Under the pieces are notes generated by a model, which was not told the DNA's origin, searched no databases, and saw only the letters and a list, made by a program, of their open reading frames with translations. A DNA stretch of 47,616 nucleotides. Source: Thermoplasmata archaeon (GTDB lineage: Archaea > Thermoplasmatota > E2 > DHVEG-1). Where the stretch lies: assembly GCA_003942085.1 (NCBI GenBank), contig DQIQ01000010.1, positions 1-47,616 on the forward strand. Direction: 5' to 3'. Position numbers and translations under genes: made by a program. This document shows positions 1-8,701 of this stretch, in pieces. Each line of letters begins with the position of its first letter. The stretch's first letter is position 1.

Positions 1-47
1 AAGAAGATCGTTATGACCCGGAACGGATTCATCTCAATAAATGGTAA
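1..47 (+). CDS. possible 3' end of an upstream gene (partial)
   Basis: Frame 3 is open from the window edge and stops with TAA at 45-47, reading EDRYDPERIHLNKW. The composition is protein-like, and a convergent gene ending before pyrK would fit. Another frame is also open across the edge, to about position 69, so the choice is uncertain. Nothing about function can be said from 14 residues. Confidence 0.25.
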   Translation, partial: EDRYDPERIHLNKW

Positions 48-108
48 TGATAACCAAAGACGTTTATGATTTTTTCAGGGTTTCTGAGGATTTTAGAAGC
101 AGTTTCTG

Positions 109-894
109 TTAAAAGAGGATTTTTCGTCCTGCAGCGTCTCGCTGAAACACGCCAAAATCTTCAATCTTTTTTAGTGTTGCCCCATCGAAGATCGGACCGT
201 CGACGCAGATGCGCAGACCTGCTCCAACGCAGCATTGTCCGCAGATGCCAAGAGCACATTTCATGTAACGTTCCAGCGATGCTTGAAACGGAATGGTCTT
301 ACAGGATGATAGGAGAGTCTTCATCATTGGTTCCGGTCCGCAGGTGTAGACTGCGTCGATGCTTCCTTTTTTAAGGATTTCTTTAGCAAGATCAGAGGCA
401 TATCCTTTGTAGCCTGCGGATCCGTCATCGGTTGAGACAAGGACGGTTGCACCGATACGTCGGAGACGATCTTCAAAGAAGAGTTCATTTTTTGTTTTCG
501 CACCGATGATGACCGTTGATTTCAGTTTTTTCTTTGCCGCTTGTTCAACGGCTGGTGCGAGCATCGCAATCCCGGTTCCGCCACCGACGAAGAGAAGGCG
601 TTTTCCCCTGATTGTAAATCCATTGCCGTACGGTCCTCTTACGCCGATTTTATCGCCCTTCCCCAAACCATACAGAGCATCAGTTGCATCTCCGATTTTA
701 CGAAAGGTTATTGCGTTTATGGTTTCAGTAATCAGAGAAACACTCATGGGGATTTCATCAATACCAGGGATCCAGATCATGAAAAATTGACCAGGTAACA
801 CCGCGCCAGGGTATCTGAACGTGATGGTTTTAATGTCTGTTGCTTCAGCGGAGCTTTTCAGGATTGTTGTAATCGCAGGGATGTTCATCGGCAT
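109..894 (-). CDS. pyrK: dihydroorotate dehydrogenase electron-transfer subunit PyrK
   Basis: This is the iron-sulfur flavoprotein subunit that passes electrons from dihydroorotate dehydrogenase to NAD, in the fourth step of UMP synthesis in the cytoplasm. The 261 residues are normal for PyrK. The N-terminal half is a ferredoxin-reductase-like FAD barrel (PMSVS near residue 50, GPYGNGF near 90). An NAD-binding half follows (GGGTGIAMLAP near 105, CGPEPMM near 186). Near residues 213-230 lies the 2Fe-2S cluster motif KCALGICGQCC with a later RIC cysteine. Its start overlaps the end of pyrD by 10 bases on the same strand, so the two form a translationally coupled operon. I judge the assignment secure. 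Confidence 0.95.
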   Translation of the reverse strand: MPMNIPAITTILKSSAEATDIKTITFRYPGAVLPGQFFMIWIPGIDEIPMSVSLITETINAITFRKIGDATDALYGLGKGDKIGVRGPYGNGFTIRGKRLLFVGGGTGIAMLAPAVEQAAKKKLKSTVIIGAKTKNELFFEDRLRRIGATVLVSTDDGSAGYKGYASDLAKEILKKGSIDAVYTCGPEPMMKTLLSSCKTIPFQASLERYMKCALGICGQCCVGAGLRICVDGPIFDGATLKKIEDFGVFQRDAAGRKILF

Positions 895-1793
895 GCCGCT
901 CCTATCAGCTCAGTGATTTTTTTATAGCCATGTTTGTTCATCCAGGATTCGATTTCGTTACAGACCTGTGCAAAGACGTCTGTGCCACGATAATAGACCG
1001 CAGACCCTATCTGGACAGCTGAAGCGCCAGCCATGAAATATTCAATCGCATCCTCACCCGTGGTGATCCCTCCCACGCCGATGATCGGGATGTCGACGTG
1101 TTGTGCGATGTCGTAGACGCAGCGCACCCCGATGGGTTTGATAGCTTTGCCGGAGTACCCACCAATCTTGTTTGCAAGAATGGGGCGGGCGGTTTCAAGG
1201 TCGATTTTCATTCCTTTTACAGTGTTGATCGCAACGATCGCATCCGCTTTTGCTTTTTCAGCGGCCTGGGCGATTTCAACAAGGTTTATGATGTTGGGTG
1301 AGACCTTCACAAATACAGGGAGATGAATGCGTTGTTTGAGTGATGAGACAATATTATATAGTAGGTCGGTATCGCAGCCGACCTCCAGTCCGTAGTGTTT
1401 CGCGTGTGGGCAGCTGACATTAAGCTCAATTGCATGGACTCCGAACCGTTGCATCTTCAAAGCAAGGGTCACGAAATCATCAGTATTTGCTGCGTAGATG
1501 CTACCGATGATTGGTGTGGTGGATTTTTTTAGTTTGATCAGTTCTTGTCCATATTGTTCAATGCCGGGATTGGGAAGGCCCATCGCATTTAAGAGGCCAG
1601 ATTCTAGTTCAATGACGGTTGGGTTTGCGTATCCTTCTCGCGGTTGAATCCCGATTGATTTGGTGACGATAGCACCAGCACCACCAGCAATCATCCGCCG
1701 CATACTTCCCGCATCTTCATCCATGATTCCAGATGCTAGAATTGTCGGGTTTTTTAATCGAAGAGAACCAATGGTTGTGCGAAGGTCGGTCAC
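885..1793 (-). CDS. pyrD: dihydroorotate dehydrogenase, class 1B catalytic subunit PyrD
   Basis: This FMN enzyme oxidises dihydroorotate to orotate in pyrimidine synthesis and works as a heterotetramer with PyrK, the next gene. The 302-residue TIM barrel carries NVSCPH near residue 125, whose cysteine is the catalytic base of class 1 enzymes. It also has the FMN phosphate-binding GVGGI near 240 and the late VQIGSA motif. Translation appears to start at a GTG (1791-1793). A TATA-like GTATAAA on the complementary strand at 1823-1829 would place the transcription start only a few bases upstream, so the message may be nearly leaderless. The divergent neighbour is an XRE-type regulator. Confidence 0.95.
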   Translation of the reverse strand: MTDLRTTIGSLRLKNPTILASGIMDEDAGSMRRMIAGGAGAIVTKSIGIQPREGYANPTVIELESGLLNAMGLPNPGIEQYGQELIKLKKSTTPIIGSIYAANTDDFVTLALKMQRFGVHAIELNVSCPHAKHYGLEVGCDTDLLYNIVSSLKQRIHLPVFVKVSPNIINLVEIAQAAEKAKADAIVAINTVKGMKIDLETARPILANKIGGYSGKAIKPIGVRCVYDIAQHVDIPIIGVGGITTGEDAIEYFMAGASAVQIGSAVYYRGTDVFAQVCNEIESWMNKHGYKKITELIGAACR

Positions 1794-1822
1794 GGTAACA
1801 CCAGAATGTTAAATACAATCTT

Positions 1823-1829
1823 GTATAAA
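1823..1829 (-). promoter_or_regulatory. TATA box of the pyrDK operon
   Basis: Read on the minus strand this is TTTATAC. It lies 30 bp before the GTG start of pyrD, the usual distance for an archaeal TATA box with a short or absent leader. Confidence 0.5.
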
Positions 1830-1873
1830 GTCATTTTCACGACGTAATACAAAAAAAGGATAATATGAATAAT

Positions 1874-1889
1874 ATTAACAATCGTTAAT
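1874..1889. promoter_or_regulatory. inverted repeat between pyrD and the HTH gene (possible operator)
   Basis: ATTAAC and GTTAAT are perfect 6-bp inverted arms around AATC. They abut the TATA box of the HTH gene and lie between the two divergent promoters, where a repressor could affect either. The site is AT-rich, so chance is a real alternative. Confidence 0.35.
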
Positions 1890-1897
1890 TATATATA
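1889..1897 (+). promoter_or_regulatory. TATA box of the XRE-type regulator
   Basis: TTATATATA lies about 26 bp upstream of the ATG at 1919, so the transcript is probably leaderless. Confidence 0.5.
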
Positions 1898-1918
1898 CTG
1901 AAAAGATGATTATAGTCT

Positions 1919-2260
1919 ATGCGGCGAACACCCTGCGAATACATGCTCTGGAACGGGATTCCAACGATACGAAAGGAACTTGCTGAAACCCTGATCAAAC
2001 AATATGGACTCAGTCAGCGACAGGCCGCAGAAAAACTTGGTATCACCCCGTCAGCGGTCTGCCAGTATATTTCAAAAAAACGAGGAAAAACAGATATCTT
2101 TGATGAAACCATCATCCAAGAAATCACGATTTCAGCAGAACGCATCATAAAAAACGGTGATTCACATGTCATCGTTGAAACATGCAGGATCTGCCGGCTC
2201 GTCCAAAAGAACAAACAATTCCTAGATTTATCAGATGACCTTCAGAACGAAAAAGACTGA
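1919..2260 (+). CDS. archaeal XRE-family transcriptional regulator (COG2522-like)
   Basis: This is a 113-residue DNA-binding protein. It opens with MRRTPCEYMLW and has a helix-turn-helix at about residues 28-55 (LSQRQAAEKLGITPSAVCQYI), matching the archaeal COG2522 type of Xre-like regulators as I remember them. A C-terminal stretch contains CRICRLV near residue 94, and together with the N-terminal cysteine this could bind a metal or sense redox state. It is divergent from pyrDK with an inverted repeat between them, so control of pyr expression or of itself is possible but unproven. Confidence 0.8.
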   Translation: MRRTPCEYMLWNGIPTIRKELAETLIKQYGLSQRQAAEKLGITPSAVCQYISKKRGKTDIFDETIIQEITISAERIIKNGDSHVIVETCRICRLVQKNKQFLDLSDDLQNEKD

Positions 2261-2282
2261 AAGGATCCACCCATCTGCTCGT

Positions 2283-2858
2283 TCATGGAGATATTCCATC
2301 GTTCCCATGGATCAGGATGTAGACCTGGTGACTTTTTTGAACGCATTCAAACACTAACGTGATTTTTCCGCCAGAATGTATAATATAGCTTTGCCCCGTT
2401 CCAGCAATCACCCATTTGTTGTCAACAATGGTTCCTTCACGAAATTTACAGGTCTCTTTTGGCAACCACATCACTTTGTTACTGCCGCCTTCTACTTTAT
2501 AAACAATCACAGTCCCGTCCTCGATAAGATCTGGTTGAAACACACCAGTCCCTGAAAAATCAGGGTCCCCGCCAAAGCAAAGATAGACGAGCGAATCAGG
2601 CAGAGAGAATGTTTGTATGCGTTTTGTTCCTTCAGCAGCACCGGTCTCATCTATATCACGTGCCGCACCACTACTGAGCATCGTGCAAAGCGAGGACTCT
2701 AAACTTCGACATTCTTTTTCCACCTGCTGCTCCGCAAGAAGAACGCGCAGATTACTTGAAGCAATCACCACCATGAAAGCGATTGCAGCGACGATAGCAA
2801 TGCTGACGATGAGTCTCACCGGAATCATTTCCGTAGCATCAGAGTTTATTTTCCGCAC
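2283..2858 (-). CDS. pilin-like membrane-anchored secreted protein
   Basis: The 191-residue protein has a short polar N-terminus followed by one hydrophobic helix (about residues 14-37, IPVRLIVSIAIVAAIAFMVV). A soluble exterior domain with four cysteines follows. A single N-terminal helix after a charged leader is the plan of archaeal type IV pilins and related pseudopilins, but I see no clear prepilin peptidase site. It starts 12 bp after the HerA-type ATPase gene on the same strand, next to a divergent secretion ATPase/membrane pair, so a minor pilin or assembly role is reasonable. No specific family is recognised. Confidence 0.55.
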   Translation of the reverse strand: MRKINSDATEMIPVRLIVSIAIVAAIAFMVVIASSNLRVLLAEQQVEKECRSLESSLCTMLSSGAARDIDETGAAEGTKRIQTFSLPDSLVYLCFGGDPDFSGTGVFQPDLIEDGTVIVYKVEGGSNKVMWLPKETCKFREGTIVDNKWVIAGTGQSYIIHSGGKITLVFECVQKSHQVYILIHGNDGISP

Positions 2859-2870
2859 AATACATCACCA

Positions 2871-4151
2871 TTATCCGACCTCTTTGATCACCGGTTCTGC
2901 TCCCCCATGCCAGCTGACACGAGAGCGAACCTGAACGACATGGACCGATTCTGAGGTATCATCCACCAGCAATGCAACCCCTTTTTCAGACCCGATTTTT
3001 TTTATAGATTCACCGATTTCACTGTGCATATACGTCGGGCGAATCAAGCTTAACGCATCGATGTCCTCCTGCGCAGTCAAACGATGACAAATGATGATAT
3101 CGCAGTGGGAGAGCACCTCAGGCTCAACCGCACTTGGTCGTTGTGTAGCCATAATAAGGGAAAGACCTGGTTGACGTCCCTGCCGCATCCATTCCTCGAT
3201 TAACACCTCTTTGCTCAGTGTCTTTTTTTCTTTGGGTACGAATAGCTGGGCTTCATCGATGGCAAGCCACACAAGGGGAATACCTTTTTCCGTGACAGTA
3301 ATCCCCATTTTTTTCTGCTCAAGGATCTTACGTGACTTGACTCGTTCCTCAAAAATTTTTTCACTAAGAAGGGCAACGACAATGTCTTTGAGGACCGGAG
3401 TTTGAAGCACGCTCAGATCAAGGACCGTCAATGTCGCTGGACGAACGATATCTTGTATCGAAAGACCCTCCGAATCAAAAACATCCCATGATTCAGCCAT
3501 GGTAAAATAGTTCTCCACCGCACATTTTACGACCTCTTCGGTTCGGTCATCTTGCTTGATATACAAAAGTATCTCCGCGATGGAAAAATGAGGGATTGTT
3601 TTTTGTAACGCAAGAATGACCCGAGTCAAAGCGATACCCACAGGATCGGTTGCTTTTACATCGAATAACTGGCACCAGTGCATCGGGGAAAGCTCAGAAA
3701 CACTAAGACAAAATCGTTCGACGGTACTATCGTGTTCCGAATACTTCTCCGTGACCTTTGCGGGGACCAGTAGACGGATGGGGAATCCCTTTGGTTTCCG
3801 GCTCCATCGGATAATTTCTTCTCGTCGCTCATTACTTGGAAACTGCGTGGTCCAATAAATCCCCAGGGTATCCAGAACGACAACGGCAAGATTCCGCTTT
3901 ATATCATCTGGAAGATCTGCGATTTCCTCAAGAAACACTCCGATCGTATACGATTTGCCATACCCGCGTTTCCCGCAGATGAAAATCATATGCGGGCGAA
4001 GCGCATCAAGATAGACTGGCGCACCAAGGGACCCATCAAGGGCGTAGTACCGCCCGACATTAAGGATTCCATCACCTGTTTTCTCTCTGCGTCCAAGTAT
4101 ATATTGTTTCTCAACCAGCGATGACCGTCGCTCAGCATGCAAAGACGTCAT
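2871..4151 (-). CDS. HerA/VirB4-type P-loop ATPase
   Basis: A 426-residue ATPase of the HerA-FtsK superfamily (COG0433 type). Walker A is GKRGYGKS at residues 60-67, and Walker B is LAIDEAQLF at about residues 297-305. The MATQRPS sensor motif and a following RLTAQED segment are typical of HerA and VirB4-like proteins. Family members pump DNA or energise secretion. This one lacks a neighbouring nurA but is divergent from a GspE-type ATPase and upstream of a pilin-like protein, which favours a pilus or membrane role. Its ATG overlaps a dispensable upstream ATG of the divergent gene, and a TATA-like AT-rich tract near 4170-4180 suggests a leaderless message. Confidence 0.8.
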   Translation of the reverse strand: MTSLHAERRSSLVEKQYILGRREKTGDGILNVGRYYALDGSLGAPVYLDALRPHMIFICGKRGYGKSYTIGVFLEEIADLPDDIKRNLAVVVLDTLGIYWTTQFPSNERREEIIRWSRKPKGFPIRLLVPAKVTEKYSEHDSTVERFCLSVSELSPMHWCQLFDVKATDPVGIALTRVILALQKTIPHFSIAEILLYIKQDDRTEEVVKCAVENYFTMAESWDVFDSEGLSIQDIVRPATLTVLDLSVLQTPVLKDIVVALLSEKIFEERVKSRKILEQKKMGITVTEKGIPLVWLAIDEAQLFVPKEKKTLSKEVLIEEWMRQGRQPGLSLIMATQRPSAVEPEVLSHCDIIICHRLTAQEDIDALSLIRPTYMHSEIGESIKKIGSEKGVALLVDDTSESVHVVQVRSRVSWHGGAEPVIKEVG

Positions 4152-4203
4152 GTCTTACCTCCCGACTTTTTTTTTAAATGATAAAATATATATGCTAATA
4201 AAT

Positions 4204-4212
4204 ATTATATAC
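4204..4212 (+). promoter_or_regulatory. TATA box of the secretion ATPase operon
   Basis: ATTATATAC lies about 100 bp before the preferred ATG at 4309. This predicts transcription from about 4235, downstream of the earlier in-frame ATG at 4150, and so supports the shorter protein. Confidence 0.4.
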
Positions 4213-4308
4213 TTTTTGTGGGAGGTCGTATTTTCAAAAAAAACCTCTTCACCATCATTTCAAGTGTGTCGTGATAAGACACCAACAAAGGTCTGGGAGA
4301 AAAAGTTC

Positions 4309-6531
4309 ATGGACGAAACACTGTGTCCCTACGAGATAAAAAGAAAAACAGAGAGTAAGACATTAACGATTAACTGTCGAGCATGCACGAATGGCAACTC
4401 AACGCTCTGTGATGAAGAATGCAGACGACGTATCATTCAGATCCTTTCAAAAGAACATGGTGTCGATCGTCTTGTCCTCAACCATGCGATCGTCAAAGTC
4501 TACACAGGGGACGAAATAAGGGTCTTGAACGACATCACTCGGTTTGCAGAAAATTTTGAATCATACAGTCATCTTCGGTTCTGTCAAAAGGATCTGGTCA
4601 ATTGCCAAACATGCACTGAAAAACGACAAAATGAATTCCACATCTATCTAGATAAAGTGAAAACCGACCCGGTCGATGTTTTTTTTCAACTCAACGAACA
4701 CCTACAACATGATCAATTCTGTGAACCACCCTGTTATGATTGCGAAGAAAAATATCGAAACATGCTCCGGGACATGATTGCAAAAGATAATTTGTCCCGA
4801 CGCATCGGTGGAAATATTCTATCAAGTGATGTTTTTTATACAACATATATCAGACCTCACGTACGACCCGGATTCATCGATTCGTATATCTTCCTTGAAC
4901 CACCACCAGATGCGGTGTTCCTGGAGTCGTATGAAGTCGTGCGAAAGGGTAGTCACCCTTTGCATGTCTCATTGTATGTGCTCCGATCACGACCAGAAAA
5001 ACTTTACTTTGCAGTCCCCCCTGAATACGAGCTTCCTCGGGAAGAACTGTATATCCTTGAAGATGTACGTCTGCATCTGTCGCGACATCGACCCAAGGAC
5101 GTCTCGTTTATGGATTCTGAGACTGCGGAAGAATATTTCCAGCATCTCAGTGCACAGGTCATTGCTCGCTATGTCGAGGAAAAACAACTTGACCTTGACG
5201 CAGAACGAGTCCAATATCTCGCTGATCTTTTCTCAAGGTACAGTGCAGGGTTTGGTATCCTTGAAGATCTTTTGTTGGACCCGCACATTCAAGATATCTA
5301 TGTCAACGCACCGGTCATAAACAATCCGCTGCATTTAGTTCTTGACGGAGAGGAATACACATCCAATATTTATTTATCGGACAGTGATATCGACGCGCTC
5401 GCGTCACGTTTCCGTACCCTGAGCGGAAGAGCTTTTTCCGAGGCCTCTCCAGTGTTGGACATGGACCTTGAAAAATACCGCACTCGAGTCACTGCGATAT
5501 CAAATCCGTTGACGCCACGAGGGATTGCGTTTGCGTTACGTAGACATCGGTCGAAACCCTGGACCCTTACACATTTTGTCGCCAATAACATGATATCTGC
5601 TGCTGCCGCTGGGTTTATTAGTTTCTTAATCGATGGACAAGCCTCGCTGTTGGTTGCAGGGAGCCGCGGGTCGGGGAAAACCTCGTTGCTCAGCGCCTGC
5701 ATCTTTGAGATACCCCAGCGATTCCGGATCCTCAGCATCGAAGACACTGCAGAAATACCGATCGATGATTTTCAACGCGCCGGCTATAAGATGCAGTCAC
5801 TAATCACAAAATCGATTACCACCAGTGCGGTTTCTAGCGAGGTGGACCCGACCGACGCACTACGCACCGCATTAAGGTTAGGGGAATCGGTGTTACTGCT
5901 GGGTGAGGTCCGTGGTGTTGAGGCTAAAGTGCTGTTTGAAGCCATGCGGGTGGGTGCAGCAGGAAACCTGATCATGGGGACCATTCATGGGTCAACAACC
6001 CGGGACGTCTATGAACGTGTCGTCTACGATATCGGGGTGCCGGCAACTTCGTTTAAGGCAGTCGATGCAATCGTGATAGCTGCACCGATCCGCTGCGAGG
6101 GGGGGATTGAGCGAAAACGAAGGGTCGTGCAAATCTCAGAGATAACAAAAATCGGGTGGACCACAAACCCTGACCCTGATAAGATCTTCCAGAATGTCAT
6201 GCTTTATGATACCGCAAAAGACGAACTATGTGCAACCGATCTGCTTGATATGGGACAATCCCAGGTCATCCAGTCTATTGCCAAAAAATGGGGAATCACC
6301 GTAGAAAAAGCACTCCAAAACATACAGCTACGCACCGACATCAAAGCAACGATAGTTCAGCACAGCAAATCCCACATTGAATTACTGGAAGCACCAACAA
6401 CCAGGGATGCCAATAACATGTTCTGGATGAGCATCGAAGAAAGCAAGCGACGCCATGGGGTCGTGGACTATGACGAAGTCCGAAATCTTTGGATGAAATG
6501 GTTCACTGATTACATGAGGCGTTTACCATGA
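4309..6531 (+). CDS. type II/IV secretion ATPase (GspE/TadA-like) with cysteine-rich N-terminus
   Basis: This is the hexameric motor ATPase of an archaeal type IV pilus or secretion system, acting at the inner face of the membrane. I place the start at 4309 because the in-frame ATG at 4150 lies upstream of the TATA box and overlaps the divergent start; 4309 follows a GGGAG about 15 bases upstream. The 740 residues have Walker A GSRGSGKTS near 450, an acidic stretch ending LSIEDTAEIP near 475, Walker B LLLGEVRG near 529 and GTIHGST near 555. The first 160 residues are unusual: about a dozen cysteines in clusters (INCRAC, LCDEEC, RFCQ, NCQTC, FCEPPCYDC) suggest zinc or iron-sulfur binding. Its stop overlaps the next start (ATGA). 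Confidence 0.9.
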   Translation: MDETLCPYEIKRKTESKTLTINCRACTNGNSTLCDEECRRRIIQILSKEHGVDRLVLNHAIVKVYTGDEIRVLNDITRFAENFESYSHLRFCQKDLVNCQTCTEKRQNEFHIYLDKVKTDPVDVFFQLNEHLQHDQFCEPPCYDCEEKYRNMLRDMIAKDNLSRRIGGNILSSDVFYTTYIRPHVRPGFIDSYIFLEPPPDAVFLESYEVVRKGSHPLHVSLYVLRSRPEKLYFAVPPEYELPREELYILEDVRLHLSRHRPKDVSFMDSETAEEYFQHLSAQVIARYVEEKQLDLDAERVQYLADLFSRYSAGFGILEDLLLDPHIQDIYVNAPVINNPLHLVLDGEEYTSNIYLSDSDIDALASRFRTLSGRAFSEASPVLDMDLEKYRTRVTAISNPLTPRGIAFALRRHRSKPWTLTHFVANNMISAAAAGFISFLIDGQASLLVAGSRGSGKTSLLSACIFEIPQRFRILSIEDTAEIPIDDFQRAGYKMQSLITKSITTSAVSSEVDPTDALRTALRLGESVLLLGEVRGVEAKVLFEAMRVGAAGNLIMGTIHGSTTRDVYERVVYDIGVPATSFKAVDAIVIAAPIRCEGGIERKRRVVQISEITKIGWTTNPDPDKIFQNVMLYDTAKDELCATDLLDMGQSQVIQSIAKKWGITVEKALQNIQLRTDIKATIVQHSKSHIELLEAPTTRDANNMFWMSIEESKRRHGVVDYDEVRNLWMKWFTDYMRRLP

Positions 6532-8519
6532 GAGCGGATCAGCTGTGGTTTGAACGTGGAGTATGGGGTGCAAAAAAATATTTTTCTTGGTTATTGAAAG
6601 ATTCAGAAAAAACACAGAAAAAACTGAAACGATATTTCCCATCAGAATATGAGGAAATACTAACCTTTTCAGGATTAGACCTTGAACCGTACGATATTCT
6701 CGTATTTGCCTATACCGCTGCGTTCCTTTCATTCCTTTCATTGTTCATTCTAGATCTGTCCATATTTTTTGTGTATAGTTTTTTTTCAACACCTATCGAT
6801 GGAGTAACGATCGTGCTTATGGGAGTTGTGCTTATCAGTGTCCCTGTTATAGTGATGAATCTTGTCGCAAACTACCCAAAGACTCATGCGAGGTACACCC
6901 AGATACATTCCCTAGGGGACATCCCTGAAATATTAAGCTATCTGGTCATGTACCTCAAGCTTGTCCCCAATCTTGAAAACAGTGTGAAGTTCGCTGCTGC
7001 TGAATCTTCGACGGCACTTGCGTGTGACCTTCGAAAGCTTGTGTGGGATATGGAAATCCGTGTATACCACGGCATCAATGATGCTCTTTCAAGTTTTGCG
7101 ACGCAATGGGGGCGATGGAGCGAATATTTCAAACGATCATTGCATCTGATACGCAGCTCCATCCATGAACGAGATGAAGCATCCAGGATAATAACACTGG
7201 ATCGTGCGCTCGACGTTTCTCTTGAGGGAACCAAGGAAACCATGAACCATTTTGCCAATCGCCTGCATCAACCCACCGTGATCCTTTATTCTGTCGGGAT
7301 CATGATCCCTTTATCCCTTGTCGCAATGCTGCCTGCTGCTGGGCTGGTCGGAATGAGGATCACCATTTTTCAGGTGTTTCTCATCTATGATGTTTTATTG
7401 CCGTTGTTTGTCCTGTTGTATACCCGTAAAATTCTCATCTCTCGCCCAGCGGCGTTTAATCCCTCTGCCATACCCTCATATCATCCGGATCTTCTTGCTA
7501 TCAATAAACGACAACGCTTGGTGTTCTCGCTAGTGATCGGCGTCGTCATCTCTTCACCAGGCGCCGTTTTCCTTTTGGTTCCTCTTGCCATCCCCGGGGG
7601 TTCATCAGATGCATTGATCAATTTTATCAGCAATCATCAGGGGTTAAACTCTTTTTTTCCGGTGACATTGTTTTTCATCTGGGGTGCAGCAACAGCTGTG
7701 GCCATCTATTGCTTGAGTGTCTATCGGCCGTATAAAAAATTACGCGATGAGATAAAGCAGATGGAAAAGGAATTCAGTGATGCATTATATATTATAGGGA
7801 AGCGAATCTCCGAGGATAAATCCCCGGAGGAGAGTTTTTTGTATGCAGCAAGGACCATGCAGGGGACACAGATTGCTGAGGTGTTCCGTCATACCTGCTA
7901 TAACCTCACTGCGATGCATACGAACTTCCATGACGCATTGTATAGTAACGAGTTCGGGTCGTTACAACATGTACATTCTGATCGCATAAAGGCAATCCTG
8001 CGTCTGTTCGTCGAAGGCACCCAAAAAAGCCAGCATGCAGTGAGTGCATCGCTCATACGCATCGCTGATCATCTCAAACAGCTTCAGGAGGTTGAATACA
8101 AAATAACAGACATGCTCTATGAGCTGACCTCGACTCTTCGATCAACGGTTACGGTATTTGCCCCACTCATCGCAGGAGTGACCCTGGCGATAACGATGCT
8201 AATCTCCACGATTCTTTCATCTCTGAGTAAGAGTAGCTCAGCAGAGATGATTACGGACCTTCCTGCGTCGCTTCCTGGTGCTTCTGACACATTCATGATG
8301 GAAAATGTACGACCGGAATATTTCGTGCTCGTGATTGGAATTTATCTCATCGAACTGGTGTTCCTGCTCACACGATTCACCAATGGGATTAACGAAGGTG
8401 ATGATAAGGCAACATTTATGTTCAGCCTTGGAAAAATCATGCCGCTGTCTATCATCGTCTTTTCAGTAACGATCATCGTTGGCCAATTCTTCTTTGCTCA
8501 GATAGTACCAGCGGCATAA
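6528..8519 (+). CDS. type II secretion F-family membrane protein (GspF/TadC-like, two domains)
   Basis: This is the membrane platform partner of the preceding ATPase, with which it overlaps by 4 bases. The 663 residues contain several hydrophobic segments (for example about 55-110, 245-295, 325-400, 545-570 and 600-660). Soluble helical stretches separate them at about 115-240 and 410-540. The two soluble regions look like two GspF domains in tandem, as in archaeal FlaJ/TadC-like proteins that are fused or elongated. Ordinary GspF/TadC proteins are nearer 300-400 residues. A T12 run at 8548-8559 probably ends the operon. Confidence 0.85.
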   Translation: MRADQLWFERGVWGAKKYFSWLLKDSEKTQKKLKRYFPSEYEEILTFSGLDLEPYDILVFAYTAAFLSFLSLFILDLSIFFVYSFFSTPIDGVTIVLMGVVLISVPVIVMNLVANYPKTHARYTQIHSLGDIPEILSYLVMYLKLVPNLENSVKFAAAESSTALACDLRKLVWDMEIRVYHGINDALSSFATQWGRWSEYFKRSLHLIRSSIHERDEASRIITLDRALDVSLEGTKETMNHFANRLHQPTVILYSVGIMIPLSLVAMLPAAGLVGMRITIFQVFLIYDVLLPLFVLLYTRKILISRPAAFNPSAIPSYHPDLLAINKRQRLVFSLVIGVVISSPGAVFLLVPLAIPGGSSDALINFISNHQGLNSFFPVTLFFIWGAATAVAIYCLSVYRPYKKLRDEIKQMEKEFSDALYIIGKRISEDKSPEESFLYAARTMQGTQIAEVFRHTCYNLTAMHTNFHDALYSNEFGSLQHVHSDRIKAILRLFVEGTQKSQHAVSASLIRIADHLKQLQEVEYKITDMLYELTSTLRSTVTVFAPLIAGVTLAITMLISTILSSLSKSSSAEMITDLPASLPGASDTFMMENVRPEYFVLVIGIYLIELVFLLTRFTNGINEGDDKATFMFSLGKIMPLSIIVFSVTIIVGQFFFAQIVPAA

Positions 8520-8547
8520 ATACAACGATATTGTTTACGGAACAGTG

Positions 8548-8559
8548 TTTTTTTTTTTT
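8548..8559 (+). terminator. T-run terminator after the secretion operon
   Basis: Twelve consecutive T residues lie 29 bp after the stop of the F-family gene. Oligo-T tracts terminate archaeal RNA polymerase. Confidence 0.6.
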
Positions 8560-8614
8560 GCCAAAAGTTGCATTATTTTCTCTTAATGATCATCTACAGG
8601 GATATGTAAATGAA

Positions 8615-8648
8615 CATGTAGACGGAGACATACCAGATGACCTACATG
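8615..8648. repeat. inverted repeat upstream of the winged-helix gene
   Basis: CATGTAG (8615-8621) and CTACATG (8642-8648) are perfect 7-bp inverted arms 20 bp apart, about 55 bp before the start of the winged-helix gene. They could be an operator or an RNA hairpin. Confidence 0.3.
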
Positions 8649-8701
8649 AGAAAATCGTTTATTAACTCAAATGACCATTGTCTCTCTGAAGGTGGATTGG
8701 G

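Noticed and set aside
4150-4308. Extra N-terminal 53 residues of the secretion ATPase
   Set aside because: The upstream ATG lies before the TATA box and overlaps the divergent ATPase start; the segment is not family-like.
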